The position numbers were made by a program, and so were the translations under genes. A stretch of 64,000 bases of DNA. It comes from Oceanispirochaeta sp963676905. Lineage in GTDB: Bacteria; Spirochaetota; Spirochaetia; DSM-2461. The notes beneath the pieces are model-generated. The model saw nothing but the letters and a program-made list of their open reading frames with translations. It was not told where the DNA came from and did not search any database. Location: positions 868,001 through 932,000 of the forward strand of contig CAXXVE010000001.1 of assembly GCA_963676905.2 (NCBI GenBank). The letters are read 5' to 3'. Positions 51,966-60,635 of this stretch are shown here, in pieces; positions within the stretch are counted from its first letter, which is position 1; every line of letters starts with the position of its first letter.

Positions 51966-52193
51966 CTATTTAACAAGTTTCAGAGAGGGGCCTGAGGGTT
52001 GAGGACGGTCCAGAGCAAATACGATTGTCTTTCCGTCCTCTTCGTGCTGGCTTATCCGGATAGTGCCGCCGCCCTCTTCTGACTCCACATGAACCAGCAT
52101 TCTGTCATCCTCATCCTTGGTTATTGTGAGGATAAGATCCCCGCCGAGGACCTCAATCAGTTCTGTTTTGTCGATGTTCAGTGATCTTGCCAT
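51966..52193 (-). CDS. Small hypothetical protein
   Basis: 75 residues, acidic, all-beta in pattern (DLILTITKDEDDRMLVHVES, then GTIRISQHEEDGKTIVFALD). I do not recognise it. It starts 9 bp after the flavodoxin stop on the same strand and has AGGA upstream, so it is probably the second gene of that operon. Confidence 0.65.
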   Translation of the reverse strand: MARSLNIDKTELIEVLGGDLILTITKDEDDRMLVHVESEEGGGTIRISQHEEDGKTIVFALDRPQPSGPSLKLVK

Positions 52194-52202
52194 ATTGTTT
52201 TC

Positions 52203-52652
52203 CTAATTTATTTGTTCTATTTCATCCGCCAGAACGGCGGCCCATTCACGGCTCTCTTCCTCGCTCCGTCTCTCCAGGTCATTCACCATCAGCGAAGGGA
52301 GAATGATCCGGCAGCCCAGGCTTCTGAGCTTCGCTTCCAGAATTCTGACGGCTTCACAGAAGAAACGGAAACGGGAGCTGCCAGAACCGAAGGCGGCTCC
52401 GTAATGGCCCTTGAGGTCAAGGTTGTCCATCTCCCGTTCAAAATCGATAAAGTCGGACTGCAGGTCTCCATCGCTCCAGGTGGAACTGCCGAGAATTATA
52501 AACTTGTACTCTTTCAGCTCATCAGGTTTCGCCTCAAAGACGTCTTTGCGGACCACAGAAATTTTCCTGGCCTCCAGAACGTCTGCGATGACCCGGGCCA
52601 TCGCTGCAGTTTTACCCTGTTTGCTTCCGTAAATAATGAGAACTTTATCCAT
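52203..52652 (-). CDS. Flavodoxin
   Basis: 149 residues, a soluble FMN electron carrier. The FMN phosphate loop is VLIIYGSKQGKTAAMARVIA. ILGSSTWSDGDLQSDF is the aromatic 50s loop, and AAFGSGSSRFRFFCEAVRIL the 90s loop, which is Phe-rich rather than the usual Tyr. Length is normal. It is a different type from the lipoprotein flavodoxin at 33255-33887. It leads an operon with the 75-residue gene. Confidence 0.92.
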   Translation of the reverse strand: MDKVLIIYGSKQGKTAAMARVIADVLEARKISVVRKDVFEAKPDELKEYKFIILGSSTWSDGDLQSDFIDFEREMDNLDLKGHYGAAFGSGSSRFRFFCEAVRILEAKLRSLGCRIILPSLMVNDLERRSEEESREWAAVLADEIEQIN

Positions 52653-52736
52653 GGATTTATCCTACAGCATTCTACCTGATGTGACCAGTTCCCGTTGAAA
52701 GGTACTGAATGGCGCTCTCTGGCAGAAGGAGCGGAA

Positions 52737-53135
52737 TTAGAGAATTGTTTTCAGAACCGCGGCTCTCTGCTCGGCAAGTTTCTTCAGGTTTACCCTGTCC
52801 ACAATAAGGCGCTCATTGAGGCCGTGGGCGATAATGCCTGTTTCATCTACGGCTTTCAGGGCAAGAAGAATCTTATTCTCCTCAACCTTTTTGACCATTG
52901 CTTCGACAGTAACCGTTTCTCCGGCCACCGTCGGTTCTTCATGGTTCACCTGAATCATGGAGCAGACAGACGTTACACCGTCGTGGAGCTCTTTATCCAG
53001 AAGGGCCCATGCTGTGTCCAGCATTATTCTTGTGAGAGCGGCTGTGGAAAGGAGTCCGTCGTAGGTGTCTTTTTTTGATACATCTTTTTGAAGGGTCAGA
53101 GTTTTGTTCATAAGTTCGTTAAAGCTTTTGTCCAT
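52737..53135 (-). CDS. Hotdog-fold thioesterase (FlK-like)
   Basis: 132 residues. The hotdog fold shows as a helix (TAALTRIMLDTAWALLDKEL) followed by strands VCSMIQVNHEEPTVAGETVTVEA and ILLALKAVDETGIIAHGLNERLIV. The NHEEPTVAGE and G...HGLNERLIV blocks match the fluoroacetyl-CoA thioesterase family, in which Thr/Glu/His residues catalyse thioester hydrolysis. The substrate is unlikely to be fluoroacetyl-CoA itself; a general acyl-CoA thioesterase role is more probable. Confidence 0.72.
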   Translation of the reverse strand: MDKSFNELMNKTLTLQKDVSKKDTYDGLLSTAALTRIMLDTAWALLDKELHDGVTSVCSMIQVNHEEPTVAGETVTVEAMVKKVEENKILLALKAVDETGIIAHGLNERLIVDRVNLKKLAEQRAAVLKTIL

Positions 53136-53252
53136 AATTCGAGTCCTCCTGCCTTAAATTTTCGTACCTCCGCTCCCATCTGTCCAGAAAATCATTAATT
53201 AAATACAGATTGTCATAGAGCCTGCCGCGGGGGATCAGGGTATACTGGTTCT

Positions 53253-53933
53253 ATGATTGAAATAGTACGGGAGGAAGAGGATTTTCTGGTCTGTGTCAAA
53301 GAGGCGGATCTGGATTTCCATAACTCCGAAGAGGGCCCGGGGTTTTTCTCTCTTCTCAAGGAACAGTGGTCAGCCTCTCATCCCGGAGAGACCCTCTATC
53401 CCCTTCACAGGCTGGACAAGGTGACTTCAGGGCTGATTATGGTTGCCAGAAACAGAGAGGCTGCCTCCGGTATAGGTGCCATGATTTCCTCAGGGGGAGT
53501 TGAAAAGATTTATCTTGCTGTGAGTGATAAAAAGCCTTCAAAGAAGCAGGGCTGGGTGATCGGAGATATGGAGCGTTCTAGACGGGGGCAGTGGATTTTG
53601 AAACGGACCCGTGAGAATCCTGCCGTAAGCTACTTTGTCAGCCGTTCCCTGGAGCCGGGAATCAGGCTTTTTATTGTCAGGATATATACGGGGAAGACCC
53701 ATCAGATCAGGGTTGCCCTGAAGAGTCTGGGATCCCCCATTCTGGGAGATCCCCTCTATTACGCATCAGGCCCTGAGGCCGAGCGCTGCTGCCTCCACTC
53801 CTGGAGGCTTAAATTCAGCTGGAAGGATCAGAAGTTTGATCTTGAATCTCTTCCCCGGGGAGGGCGGTTTTTCGACGGGTTGAAATGGGAGGGCCGTCTT
53901 CTGGAGCTGCCCTCTTTTCCTGTGCGTCCCTGA
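53253..53933 (+). CDS. RluA-family RNA pseudouridine synthase
   Basis: 226 residues; converts a specific uridine in rRNA or tRNA to pseudouridine. The catalytic motif LYPLHRLDKVTSGLIMVAR near residue 50 carries the Asp. SYFVSRSLEPGIRLFIVRIYTGKTHQIRVAL and GSPILGDPLYY are the other family blocks. No S4 domain is present, as in RluA/TruC types. The target base cannot be read from sequence. The last 106 bases overlap the convergent methyltransferase gene. Confidence 0.9.
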   Translation: MIEIVREEEDFLVCVKEADLDFHNSEEGPGFFSLLKEQWSASHPGETLYPLHRLDKVTSGLIMVARNREAASGIGAMISSGGVEKIYLAVSDKKPSKKQGWVIGDMERSRRGQWILKRTRENPAVSYFVSRSLEPGIRLFIVRIYTGKTHQIRVALKSLGSPILGDPLYYASGPEAERCCLHSWRLKFSWKDQKFDLESLPRGGRFFDGLKWEGRLLELPSFPVRP

Positions 53934-54868
53934 AAGTACCCTGTCAGAGACCAGCAGCGGTGGGCGGGTTTGCCTTTAAAGTCCTCGTCGGTGGTCTCTC
54001 TGGTGATCTCTTCGATTTTTACTCCCATGGGAAAGTCTCTTTTGTCAAAGCGGAAGTCCGAGAGGTTGTTGGAAAACAGAATCTGTCCCTCCCCCTTGAG
54101 GACCTTGTAGCAGGCTTCGATGAGTTCCCTGTAGTCCTTCTGTATTTTCAGGGTCCGGTCCATCTTGCGGCTGTTGGAGAATGTGGGGGGATCGAGAATG
54201 ATGAGATCCCATTTCTCCTTCTTTGCCGCCGCAGCTTCCAGGTAAGCGAAGACATCTGACTGTATAAACTCAAATGCACCCGGTAGAAAGTCGTTGAGCC
54301 GGAAGTTCTCCTTTGCCCAGTCCAGATAGGTTGCCGAGAGGTCTACCGTGGTGATCCGTGAGGCTCCTCCTGAGGCGGCATAGAGGGAGAAGGAGCCTGT
54401 ATAGCTGAAGAGGTTCAGCACGCTCTTGCCGAAAGCGTTCTCCCGCACCATCTCTCTTGTCAGTCTGTGATCCAGAAAGAGTCCGGTGTCTATATAGTCC
54501 TTCAGATTCACCTGGAGACTGAGGTCGTTCTCTTTGACAATGATTTTTTCCTGCTGCTCATCCAGAGTACTGTACTGTTCATGGTCTGTAAGGCTCTGGC
54601 GGGTTTTGACAATCATCCTTTCCCGGGGGCAGTAGAGAGCACCGGCTAGTTTGACAATCTCTTCTTCAGAGAGTTCAAGCTCCTCCTTTCCTTCAAGGAC
54701 GGTGAGGTGCATGTATGCGCCGTAGCGGTCAATTAATAGGGGCAGATCGGCAAAGTTCCGGTTGAAGATTCTATAGCAGTCGGTTCCCCTTCCTGTAAAG
54801 TGGGTTCTCAGCTCTTTCTGACGTGTTTTCAGCAGGGACAGCAGTTTGTCCAGGTATTCCTCTTTCAT
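53828..54868 (-). CDS. SAM-dependent rRNA methyltransferase (RlmK-domain type)
   Basis: 346 residues, corresponding to the C-terminal (RlmK) half of E. coli RlmKL, which makes m7G2069 in 23S rRNA. NLFSYTGSFSLYAASGGASR is the SAM-binding motif I, ITTVDLSATYLDWAKENF motif II, and LIILDPPTFSNSRKMD the catalytic DPPxF motif IV. The start has GGAGT upstream. The last about 30 residues (SSRRRPSHFNPSKNRPPRG and on) are basic, read antisense to the convergent synthase gene, and look like an extra tail rather than part of the fold. Confidence 0.87.
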   Translation of the reverse strand: MKEEYLDKLLSLLKTRQKELRTHFTGRGTDCYRIFNRNFADLPLLIDRYGAYMHLTVLEGKEELELSEEEIVKLAGALYCPRERMIVKTRQSLTDHEQYSTLDEQQEKIIVKENDLSLQVNLKDYIDTGLFLDHRLTREMVRENAFGKSVLNLFSYTGSFSLYAASGGASRITTVDLSATYLDWAKENFRLNDFLPGAFEFIQSDVFAYLEAAAAKKEKWDLIILDPPTFSNSRKMDRTLKIQKDYRELIEACYKVLKGEGQILFSNNLSDFRFDKRDFPMGVKIEEITRETTDEDFKGKPAHRCWSLTGYFQGRTGKEGSSRRRPSHFNPSKNRPPRGRDSRSNF

Positions 54869-54932
54869 GATAACTCCTGTCCTTCAGAGTATCCTGCCGG
54901 AGCCTGTGGATGCAAGCTCCGGCAGATGGAGT

Positions 54933-55556
54933 TTAAAGGGAATTAAATTGATTCATATATGGAAGAGCCGCTGCCGTGGCCCGGGCCTTGTCCAGACGGG
55001 AAAGGAGAAGGGCCGTGCTGTCCCATGTACCCTCGATCAGGGCTTTCCGCCGTGACTCGGGGATTTCGATGTTATAGCTTTTCCCATTACAGCTTACCTT
55101 CTTTTCCTCCAGATCCAGAATCAGTTCCAGGCTGCTGTCGCCATCGACGGCATTCTGGATCTCATGGATGTCTTCCGGCTCCAGTGTTACCGCCGCCAGT
55201 CCTATCATGGCGCAGTTCCCTGCAAAGATCTCCGCAAGGGACTCGGCAAGGACCACCTTGATGCCCCAGCGGAAGAGGGCCTGCGGGGCGTGCTCTCTGC
55301 TCGAGCCGCAGCCGAAGTTGTCGTTGGCTATCAGAAACGAGGCGTGCTGGCGGTCTTTCTCATTGAAAGGGTGGTCCTTCAATTTGCCGTCCTCTGTAAA
55401 TCTTTCATCGAAGAATGGATACTCTCCCATCCGGGTAAAGGTAATCTCCTTCAGAAAGCGGGCCGGTATGATCCGGTCGGTATCTATGTCGTTTCCCGGG
55501 ACAGATACAGCCTGTCCCGAAAGGGTTCTTATTGCTTTATCAGATTTATCACTCAT
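54933..55556 (-). CDS. leuD: 3-isopropylmalate dehydratase small subunit LeuD
   Basis: 207 residues; with LeuC isomerises 2- to 3-isopropylmalate in leucine synthesis. DIDTDRIIPARFLK and LIANDNFGCGSSREHAPQAL are the swivel-domain signatures. The ATG at 55556 overlaps the leuC stop (TGATG), so the two are translationally coupled. A TTG three bases upstream is a less likely start. A GAG motif in leuC's end serves as ribosome binding site. Confidence 0.95.
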   Translation of the reverse strand: MSDKSDKAIRTLSGQAVSVPGNDIDTDRIIPARFLKEITFTRMGEYPFFDERFTEDGKLKDHPFNEKDRQHASFLIANDNFGCGSSREHAPQALFRWGIKVVLAESLAEIFAGNCAMIGLAAVTLEPEDIHEIQNAVDGDSSLELILDLEEKKVSCNGKSYNIEIPESRRKALIEGTWDSTALLLSRLDKARATAAALPYMNQFNSL

Positions 55557-56959
55557 CAATCTATCTCCCTGATGTCCTGTACATGTCCCGCCAGAGCCGC
55601 TGCGGCCACCATGGCCGGCGACATCAGAAGGGTCCGTCCGGTGGCGCTGCCCTGACGCCCTATAAAGTTCCGGTTGCTTGAACTTGCGGAAATTTCATCT
55701 CCCTGCAGTTTGTCGGGGTTCATTGCAAGACACATGGAACAACCAGCCTGGCGCCATTCAAATCCGGCATCCTCAAAGATCCGGTCCAGTCCCTCTTTCA
55801 TGGCCTGAATCCTGACGGGTATGGACCCGGGAACAACAATGCCTCTTACAGAGGAACTGATCTTCTTTCCCTTTACTACCTTTGCCGCCGCTCTGAGGTC
55901 GGAGATCCGTCCGTTTGTACAGCTGCCTATAAAGGCAACCTGAACCGGAAGTTCCACGGCCTTCTGGCCGGGAGTCAGTTTCATATGGGCATAGGCCTCT
56001 TCATAGGACTTTTTCAGATCTCCCTCAGCCTCTTCAAGGGTGGGGAGGTTCTCATTGACAGCAACCGACTGGGCCGGTGTGATTCCCCAGGTCACCATGG
56101 GGGCTATATCAGCGGCATTGAAAATGACGACATCATCGTAAACGGCTTCTTTCGAGGAGGGCAGGGTTTTCCACCATTGAAGCGCTTTCTCCCATGCCTC
56201 GCCTTCGGGAACGAATTCCCTGCCTTTCAGGTACTCATAGGTCGTTTCGTCGGGATTGACGTATCCGATGCGGGCGCCTCCCTCAATGGACATGTTGCAG
56301 ACCGTCATCCGGCCCTCCATGGTCATGTCATCGAAGACCTCACCGGCATACTCATAGGCATATCCGAGTCCTCCCCTGACACCGAGGCGGTTGATAATAT
56401 AGAGAATGACGTCCTTGGGTGTTACTCCTTCTGAAAGAGTGCCGTTCACCTCGATACGCCGGACCTTCAGTTCGTCCATGGTAAGGCAGCCTGTTGCCAG
56501 AACATCTCTGACCTGACTCGTCCCTATTCCGAAGGCCAGAGTTCCGAAAGCCCCGTGTGTTGAGGTGTGGGAGTCGCCGCAGGCAATGGTCATTCCCGGC
56601 TGGGTCAGTCCCCGCTCAGGACCCATAATATGTACGATCCCCTGTTTGCCTGTGGGCGGATCATAGAGGGGCACTCCGAAATCTTCTGTGTTCTTCTCAA
56701 GGGCTTCCATCATCTGCTCCGCCTGGGAGTCGGCAAAGGGGCGTTCAAGAGAAGAAGTGGGAATTATATGGTCACAGGTTGCGAAAGTCCTGTCCGGAAA
56801 AGCCACTGAGAGCCCCTCTTCCCGAAGGGCGTCAAAGGCCTGGGGACTGGTGACCTCATGGACCAGATGAAGACCTATAAGAATCTGATTCTGTCCGGTA
56901 GGCAGTTTTCCCACATTGTGGGCATTCCATACCTTGTTATAAAGTGTGTTTTCAGCCAC
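55556..56959 (-). CDS. leuC: 3-isopropylmalate dehydratase large subunit LeuC
   Basis: 467 residues, full length, an aconitase-family 4Fe-4S enzyme. VACGDSHTSTHGAFGTLAFG-type block reads IACGDSHTSTHGAFG; cluster cysteines are in IGSCTNGRISDLR and AGCSMCLAMNPD; NRNFIGRQGSATGRTLLMSP is the C-terminal block. The start is GTG with AGGA upstream. leuA and leuB are not in the window. No T-box or leader peptide is evident in the 123-bp upstream gap. Confidence 0.96.
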   Translation of the reverse strand: MAENTLYNKVWNAHNVGKLPTGQNQILIGLHLVHEVTSPQAFDALREEGLSVAFPDRTFATCDHIIPTSSLERPFADSQAEQMMEALEKNTEDFGVPLYDPPTGKQGIVHIMGPERGLTQPGMTIACGDSHTSTHGAFGTLAFGIGTSQVRDVLATGCLTMDELKVRRIEVNGTLSEGVTPKDVILYIINRLGVRGGLGYAYEYAGEVFDDMTMEGRMTVCNMSIEGGARIGYVNPDETTYEYLKGREFVPEGEAWEKALQWWKTLPSSKEAVYDDVVIFNAADIAPMVTWGITPAQSVAVNENLPTLEEAEGDLKKSYEEAYAHMKLTPGQKAVELPVQVAFIGSCTNGRISDLRAAAKVVKGKKISSSVRGIVVPGSIPVRIQAMKEGLDRIFEDAGFEWRQAGCSMCLAMNPDKLQGDEISASSSNRNFIGRQGSATGRTLLMSPAMVAAAALAGHVQDIREID

Positions 56960-57082
56960 GATAAAATCCTTTTACTTTGGTTCAACTAATTCTAGGAGCG
57001 ATCAGCCAGGATTTCCAGAACTCCCGACTTCTTTTTATTGGCTTTCAGAGATCTTGATTAATCCTGAAAGCGGGGGCATCTT

Positions 57083-59833
57083 GTGGGCATGAAAAATAAA
57101 GAGGAAGAGATCTTCAGTTCTCTTGACCGGGTCTACATGGACAGAGCCATCCGGGAAGCCTATTCCTTTCTTAACAGAGAGGACCGGGAGTTCAGCCCCT
57201 ATCTCCCCTCCGGGTACAACGGTTTCAACTCGGAGATCCTGAATCCCGTTACAAGGGGAATCATCAATTATGAGAGGCTGTCCCATCCCGATTATTTCAA
57301 CAGAGCCGACCGGTCTCTGGATGCCCTTAACTCCCTGGCCCTGAATTTCCAGTTTGATCTGAACAAGACAAGGCTGCTGATGGCCATTGTCCGTGAAGCT
57401 GTCATGAGCAAGGATGATCCCGAGGCCTGCCTCTCCTATCTCTCCCTCTACGGAAAGGTCCTGCAGGGGACACCCGCCCAGGTGAGGTCCCTTCTTGTAC
57501 AGAAACTCCATCTGACTGTACTGTCAGACCGTCCCCTGAACTCCATTGACGGAGCCTTTGATGACAGGGTCTATGACAGTTTCAGCCTGGGGAAGCGGAC
57601 GGCTCTTCAGGTTGTTGTGGATGCCTATATCAAGGGGCTTTCCCGGGTCACCATCGTTCATATTAATGAGATCCAGATGCAGATCATTCCCGTTGTTCTT
57701 GAGGCGGGGAAGATGCTCAATGTGGATGTTGAATTTGCTCTTGAGTTTACCCATGGACGGGGAGACGGAAAGCAGAATTTTATACTCTACTTTCCCGGAT
57801 GCAGGGATCTTGAAGACTATGAACGTGTTCTGGGAACTCCCGGGATGACCGACTTCCACAAGGAGCTGATCCGGATGGCAGAAGCCAGGGAGAAGGCTGT
57901 CTCAAAGGAGATCAGACGATTTAACCGAAAGGTCCTCCCCGGGCTGAACAAGGGATTTGAGAAGTACCCCGAACTGCTGATGGAGAAGATCTCCCTTGAA
58001 GCGATGCTTGAGACCATTACAGTTAACCGCCTCTCCATCCCCTCCCTGGGGCACTATATCTACGGGATTTACGGCAGCATTCTGAAACAGAGAATGGAGG
58101 CCTTCGATCTGGAGGAGTTTGCTCCCCTTCTCGGAAAACTTAAAAAGATGAAGAACCGTGAGATCTCCGCTCTTGTGGAGAAGGTGGAACGCCTGGATCA
58201 GGAGTATAACAAGATGGACCATGAGGCTTTCACGGCCCGTTATCTTTCTGAAGATTTTGAGATCTCCGTTTCCATTCCGGACTTTGCCGCCCATCTTATC
58301 CGTCTCAGGGAGGCGGGAATCGATGTTGTACTGGCTATGGCACAGAAACCTGAATTTTCACGGCTTCTTGAAAGCCTCCTCCGTTATTCGGGAGGGGTTA
58401 ACGGAATTGAGCTTTTCAATACAAAGTACTTCTTCTCCCACCGTGAGAAGGAGGGTGAGATTGCCGGTTTGATCGATCTTATCAATATCTACAATGAGGG
58501 TGCCGTGAAGGCCCTCTTCCGGATGGCTCAGAGCTCAGGACTTGTCAGGGACAGGGGTGACCGCTTTAAGGTCCTTCTGTCCGATGCGGCAATGCAGATG
58601 CTGAAAACAGGAGATGAGAGCTTCAAAATCAAGCTTGGAAGCGGTTCAAATGATTACAGCACCCTCTCCCCGGGAATGGGATTTCTTATACCCCGGTTCT
58701 CTCTGCTTGGAATACGCAGCTCCATCAAGGGGCTGGCGGGGCACTTTACCCTGCCTTTCAGGATGGGTGATAAGCTTGAGTCTCTTCCTTTTTCGGTGGA
58801 GAGGAGCGGACCTTTCTCTGTTCTGAAGCGCCTGTCCAGAGGATCTGTGATTCTGCTCGGTAACCCTACTGCATTTGATCCGAAAAGAAAGAGGGACAGA
58901 AAAATTTCCCTGATAAAGAGGCTGAAGAGTGCCAATCCCACAATCAGAAACTCAATCTTTGTTATTCTGGGTGTGCTTTTCTCACTTCTTCCGGTGAAGG
59001 GCAGTCTGGCTCTTCCCTATATCGGACTCTGGTTTCTGATTTCCCTGGTTCAGTCGGTTCTTTCCGACCTTTTCTCCCACGGGGGCCGGAAGATTCAGTC
59101 ATTCCGGAAAGAGCTTATCAATGCCAGGGATCTTGCGTCGTATCTCTTTTTTACAGGGCTTGCCATCCCGGTACTGGGTAATGCCTCCTATCATATAACA
59201 GGATATCTGGAGAGTGCCGGCATGAGTGAAGGAATGAAAAGCATCATCCTCTTTGTTCTGCTTGGTATCGTTTCCTGGATCTATACCGGAGGAACCACAC
59301 TGCTCAGGGGCTATAAACCTCTGACAGCCGTGGTGAACGGGGCAAGAAGCTTCTACAGTTTCCCTCTGGCCGCAGCATCGGCCCTCTTTCTACCCCTGCC
59401 GCCCATTGTTCAGCAGAAAATCTGGACCGCCGTGGCCGGGGCTTTTGTGGAGGGGATAGCCAAATACAGAGAGGACTTGCGGCTCAGAAAGGCTGATTTC
59501 CTCAGGCTCTTCCGGGAGATGGGAAATCCCCGAACCACCGTGGACAGACGTCAGTGCCTCAGTTATGACCTGCTCTATATCCGGGGGCGGAAACCCCGGG
59601 GCCGTGAAGTTCTGGCATCTGTATTTTCCTCCCTGCCCTCCGGTGAGAGAGAGGCAATTATAAGGGACCTGAAGAGGGAGGATCTTTACAGCACTCTCAG
59701 AAGGGAGGGACTCGATCCGTCCTATGCTGCCCTTTATCCCGGACTTGAAAAGGAAAGGCTTGAGGTTCTGGAAGAGTTATCGGGACGGGCAGGTTCTGTA
59801 ATGCCGGAGTCTAAAGAGTTACCGGGGGAATAA
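57083..59833 (+). CDS. Large orphan protein with C-terminal membrane helices
   Basis: 917 residues counted from the GTG at 57083, which has a GGGGG ribosome binding site 6 bases upstream; an ATG at 57089 is an alternative. I recognise no family. Residues 1-610 are soluble, alpha/beta, with a patch VDAYIKGLSRVTIVHINEI and LEFTHGRGDGKQNFILYFPG. From about residue 620 there are four or five membrane helices (IFVILGVLFSLLPVKG, LPYIGLWFLISLVQSVL, YLFFTGLAIPVLG, IILFVLLGIVSWIYT, FPLAAASALFLPL). A charged cytoplasmic tail follows. It stands alone as a transcription unit between leuC and the RND operon. Confidence 0.7.
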   Translation: MGMKNKEEEIFSSLDRVYMDRAIREAYSFLNREDREFSPYLPSGYNGFNSEILNPVTRGIINYERLSHPDYFNRADRSLDALNSLALNFQFDLNKTRLLMAIVREAVMSKDDPEACLSYLSLYGKVLQGTPAQVRSLLVQKLHLTVLSDRPLNSIDGAFDDRVYDSFSLGKRTALQVVVDAYIKGLSRVTIVHINEIQMQIIPVVLEAGKMLNVDVEFALEFTHGRGDGKQNFILYFPGCRDLEDYERVLGTPGMTDFHKELIRMAEAREKAVSKEIRRFNRKVLPGLNKGFEKYPELLMEKISLEAMLETITVNRLSIPSLGHYIYGIYGSILKQRMEAFDLEEFAPLLGKLKKMKNREISALVEKVERLDQEYNKMDHEAFTARYLSEDFEISVSIPDFAAHLIRLREAGIDVVLAMAQKPEFSRLLESLLRYSGGVNGIELFNTKYFFSHREKEGEIAGLIDLINIYNEGAVKALFRMAQSSGLVRDRGDRFKVLLSDAAMQMLKTGDESFKIKLGSGSNDYSTLSPGMGFLIPRFSLLGIRSSIKGLAGHFTLPFRMGDKLESLPFSVERSGPFSVLKRLSRGSVILLGNPTAFDPKRKRDRKISLIKRLKSANPTIRNSIFVILGVLFSLLPVKGSLALPYIGLWFLISLVQSVLSDLFSHGGRKIQSFRKELINARDLASYLFFTGLAIPVLGNASYHITGYLESAGMSEGMKSIILFVLLGIVSWIYTGGTTLLRGYKPLTAVVNGARSFYSFPLAAASALFLPLPPIVQQKIWTAVAGAFVEGIAKYREDLRLRKADFLRLFREMGNPRTTVDRRQCLSYDLLYIRGRKPRGREVLASVFSSLPSGEREAIIRDLKREDLYSTLRREGLDPSYAALYPGLEKERLEVLEELSGRAGSVMPESKELPGE

Positions 59834-59945
59834 ACAGTTCGTTTCTCCTCTCTTTATGACTGTTTAATGGCGTTATCTGTTTACAGGGAGTAGTATTAGA
59901 AGAGGAGACAACTCCTCCAGGATTTTATCACTTCCGGAGCGGCTT

Positions 59946-60632
59946 ATGTCGGTTAGAAAGGCAATCTATGCAGGGCTCCTGCTTCTGCTTCCTCTCATTC
60001 TGATTCTGAGCGGTGGATTTCTGACTGATGATAAAGCCATGGACGGAAGTTCTTCTGATTTTCCCGATCCGGTGAAAGTGTTGGAAGAAAAAAATCAGGA
60101 TGAAACGGACAGGGATGAGGGGCCTGTTCTCTATCTCTCCGGTGAGGTCCACCCCGCTGACGAAGTCGATATTTTTCCTGATACCCGGGGCAAGGTGAGT
60201 GAAGTCAGGATCGAAGCGGGGGATCTTGTTGAGAAAAATCAGATCCTGGCAATGATAGATGCCTCCCGGCCTGGTATGAACTATACCCTCAGCCCCGTAC
60301 GCTCCACTATCAGCGGCACTGTGACGGCTGTCTATTCCGATCCCGGTGCCTTTATTGAAGTTTCCCGGCCTGTGTGCCGTATCGGAACTCTCTCCCGGCT
60401 TGAAATAGACTCTTATGTTCCTGAAGCTTACATAGAAAAAGTCTACAGGGGTATGAAGGCGCAAGTCAGTTCTCCTGTCATTCCCTCTCTGAAGGAGACT
60501 CTGGTTCTGAGCCGGATTTCTCCTGTGCTTGATCCCCGGACAAGGTCGATGAAGGTTGTTTTTGTTCCCGAAAACAGTGAGAACCGCCTGAAATCGGGCA
60601 TGTTTGTTGATCTTGTCCTCCAACTGGAGTAA
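59946..60632 (+). CDS. RND efflux periplasmic adaptor (membrane fusion protein)
   Basis: 228 residues, short for the family. It has an N-terminal membrane anchor (AIYAGLLLLLPLILILSGGFL) and a lipoyl-like half-motif (GKVSEVRIEAGDLVEKNQIL, then STISGTVTAVYSDPGAFIEV). The beta-barrel region is LEIDSYVPEAYIEKVYRGMK. The alpha-helical hairpin is nearly missing, so contact with an outer-membrane channel may differ from AcrA types. The pump gene begins 3 bp after the stop, so the two form an operon. Confidence 0.85.
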   Translation: MSVRKAIYAGLLLLLPLILILSGGFLTDDKAMDGSSSDFPDPVKVLEEKNQDETDRDEGPVLYLSGEVHPADEVDIFPDTRGKVSEVRIEAGDLVEKNQILAMIDASRPGMNYTLSPVRSTISGTVTAVYSDPGAFIEVSRPVCRIGTLSRLEIDSYVPEAYIEKVYRGMKAQVSSPVIPSLKETLVLSRISPVLDPRTRSMKVVFVPENSENRLKSGMFVDLVLQLE

Positions 60633-60635
60633 GCC

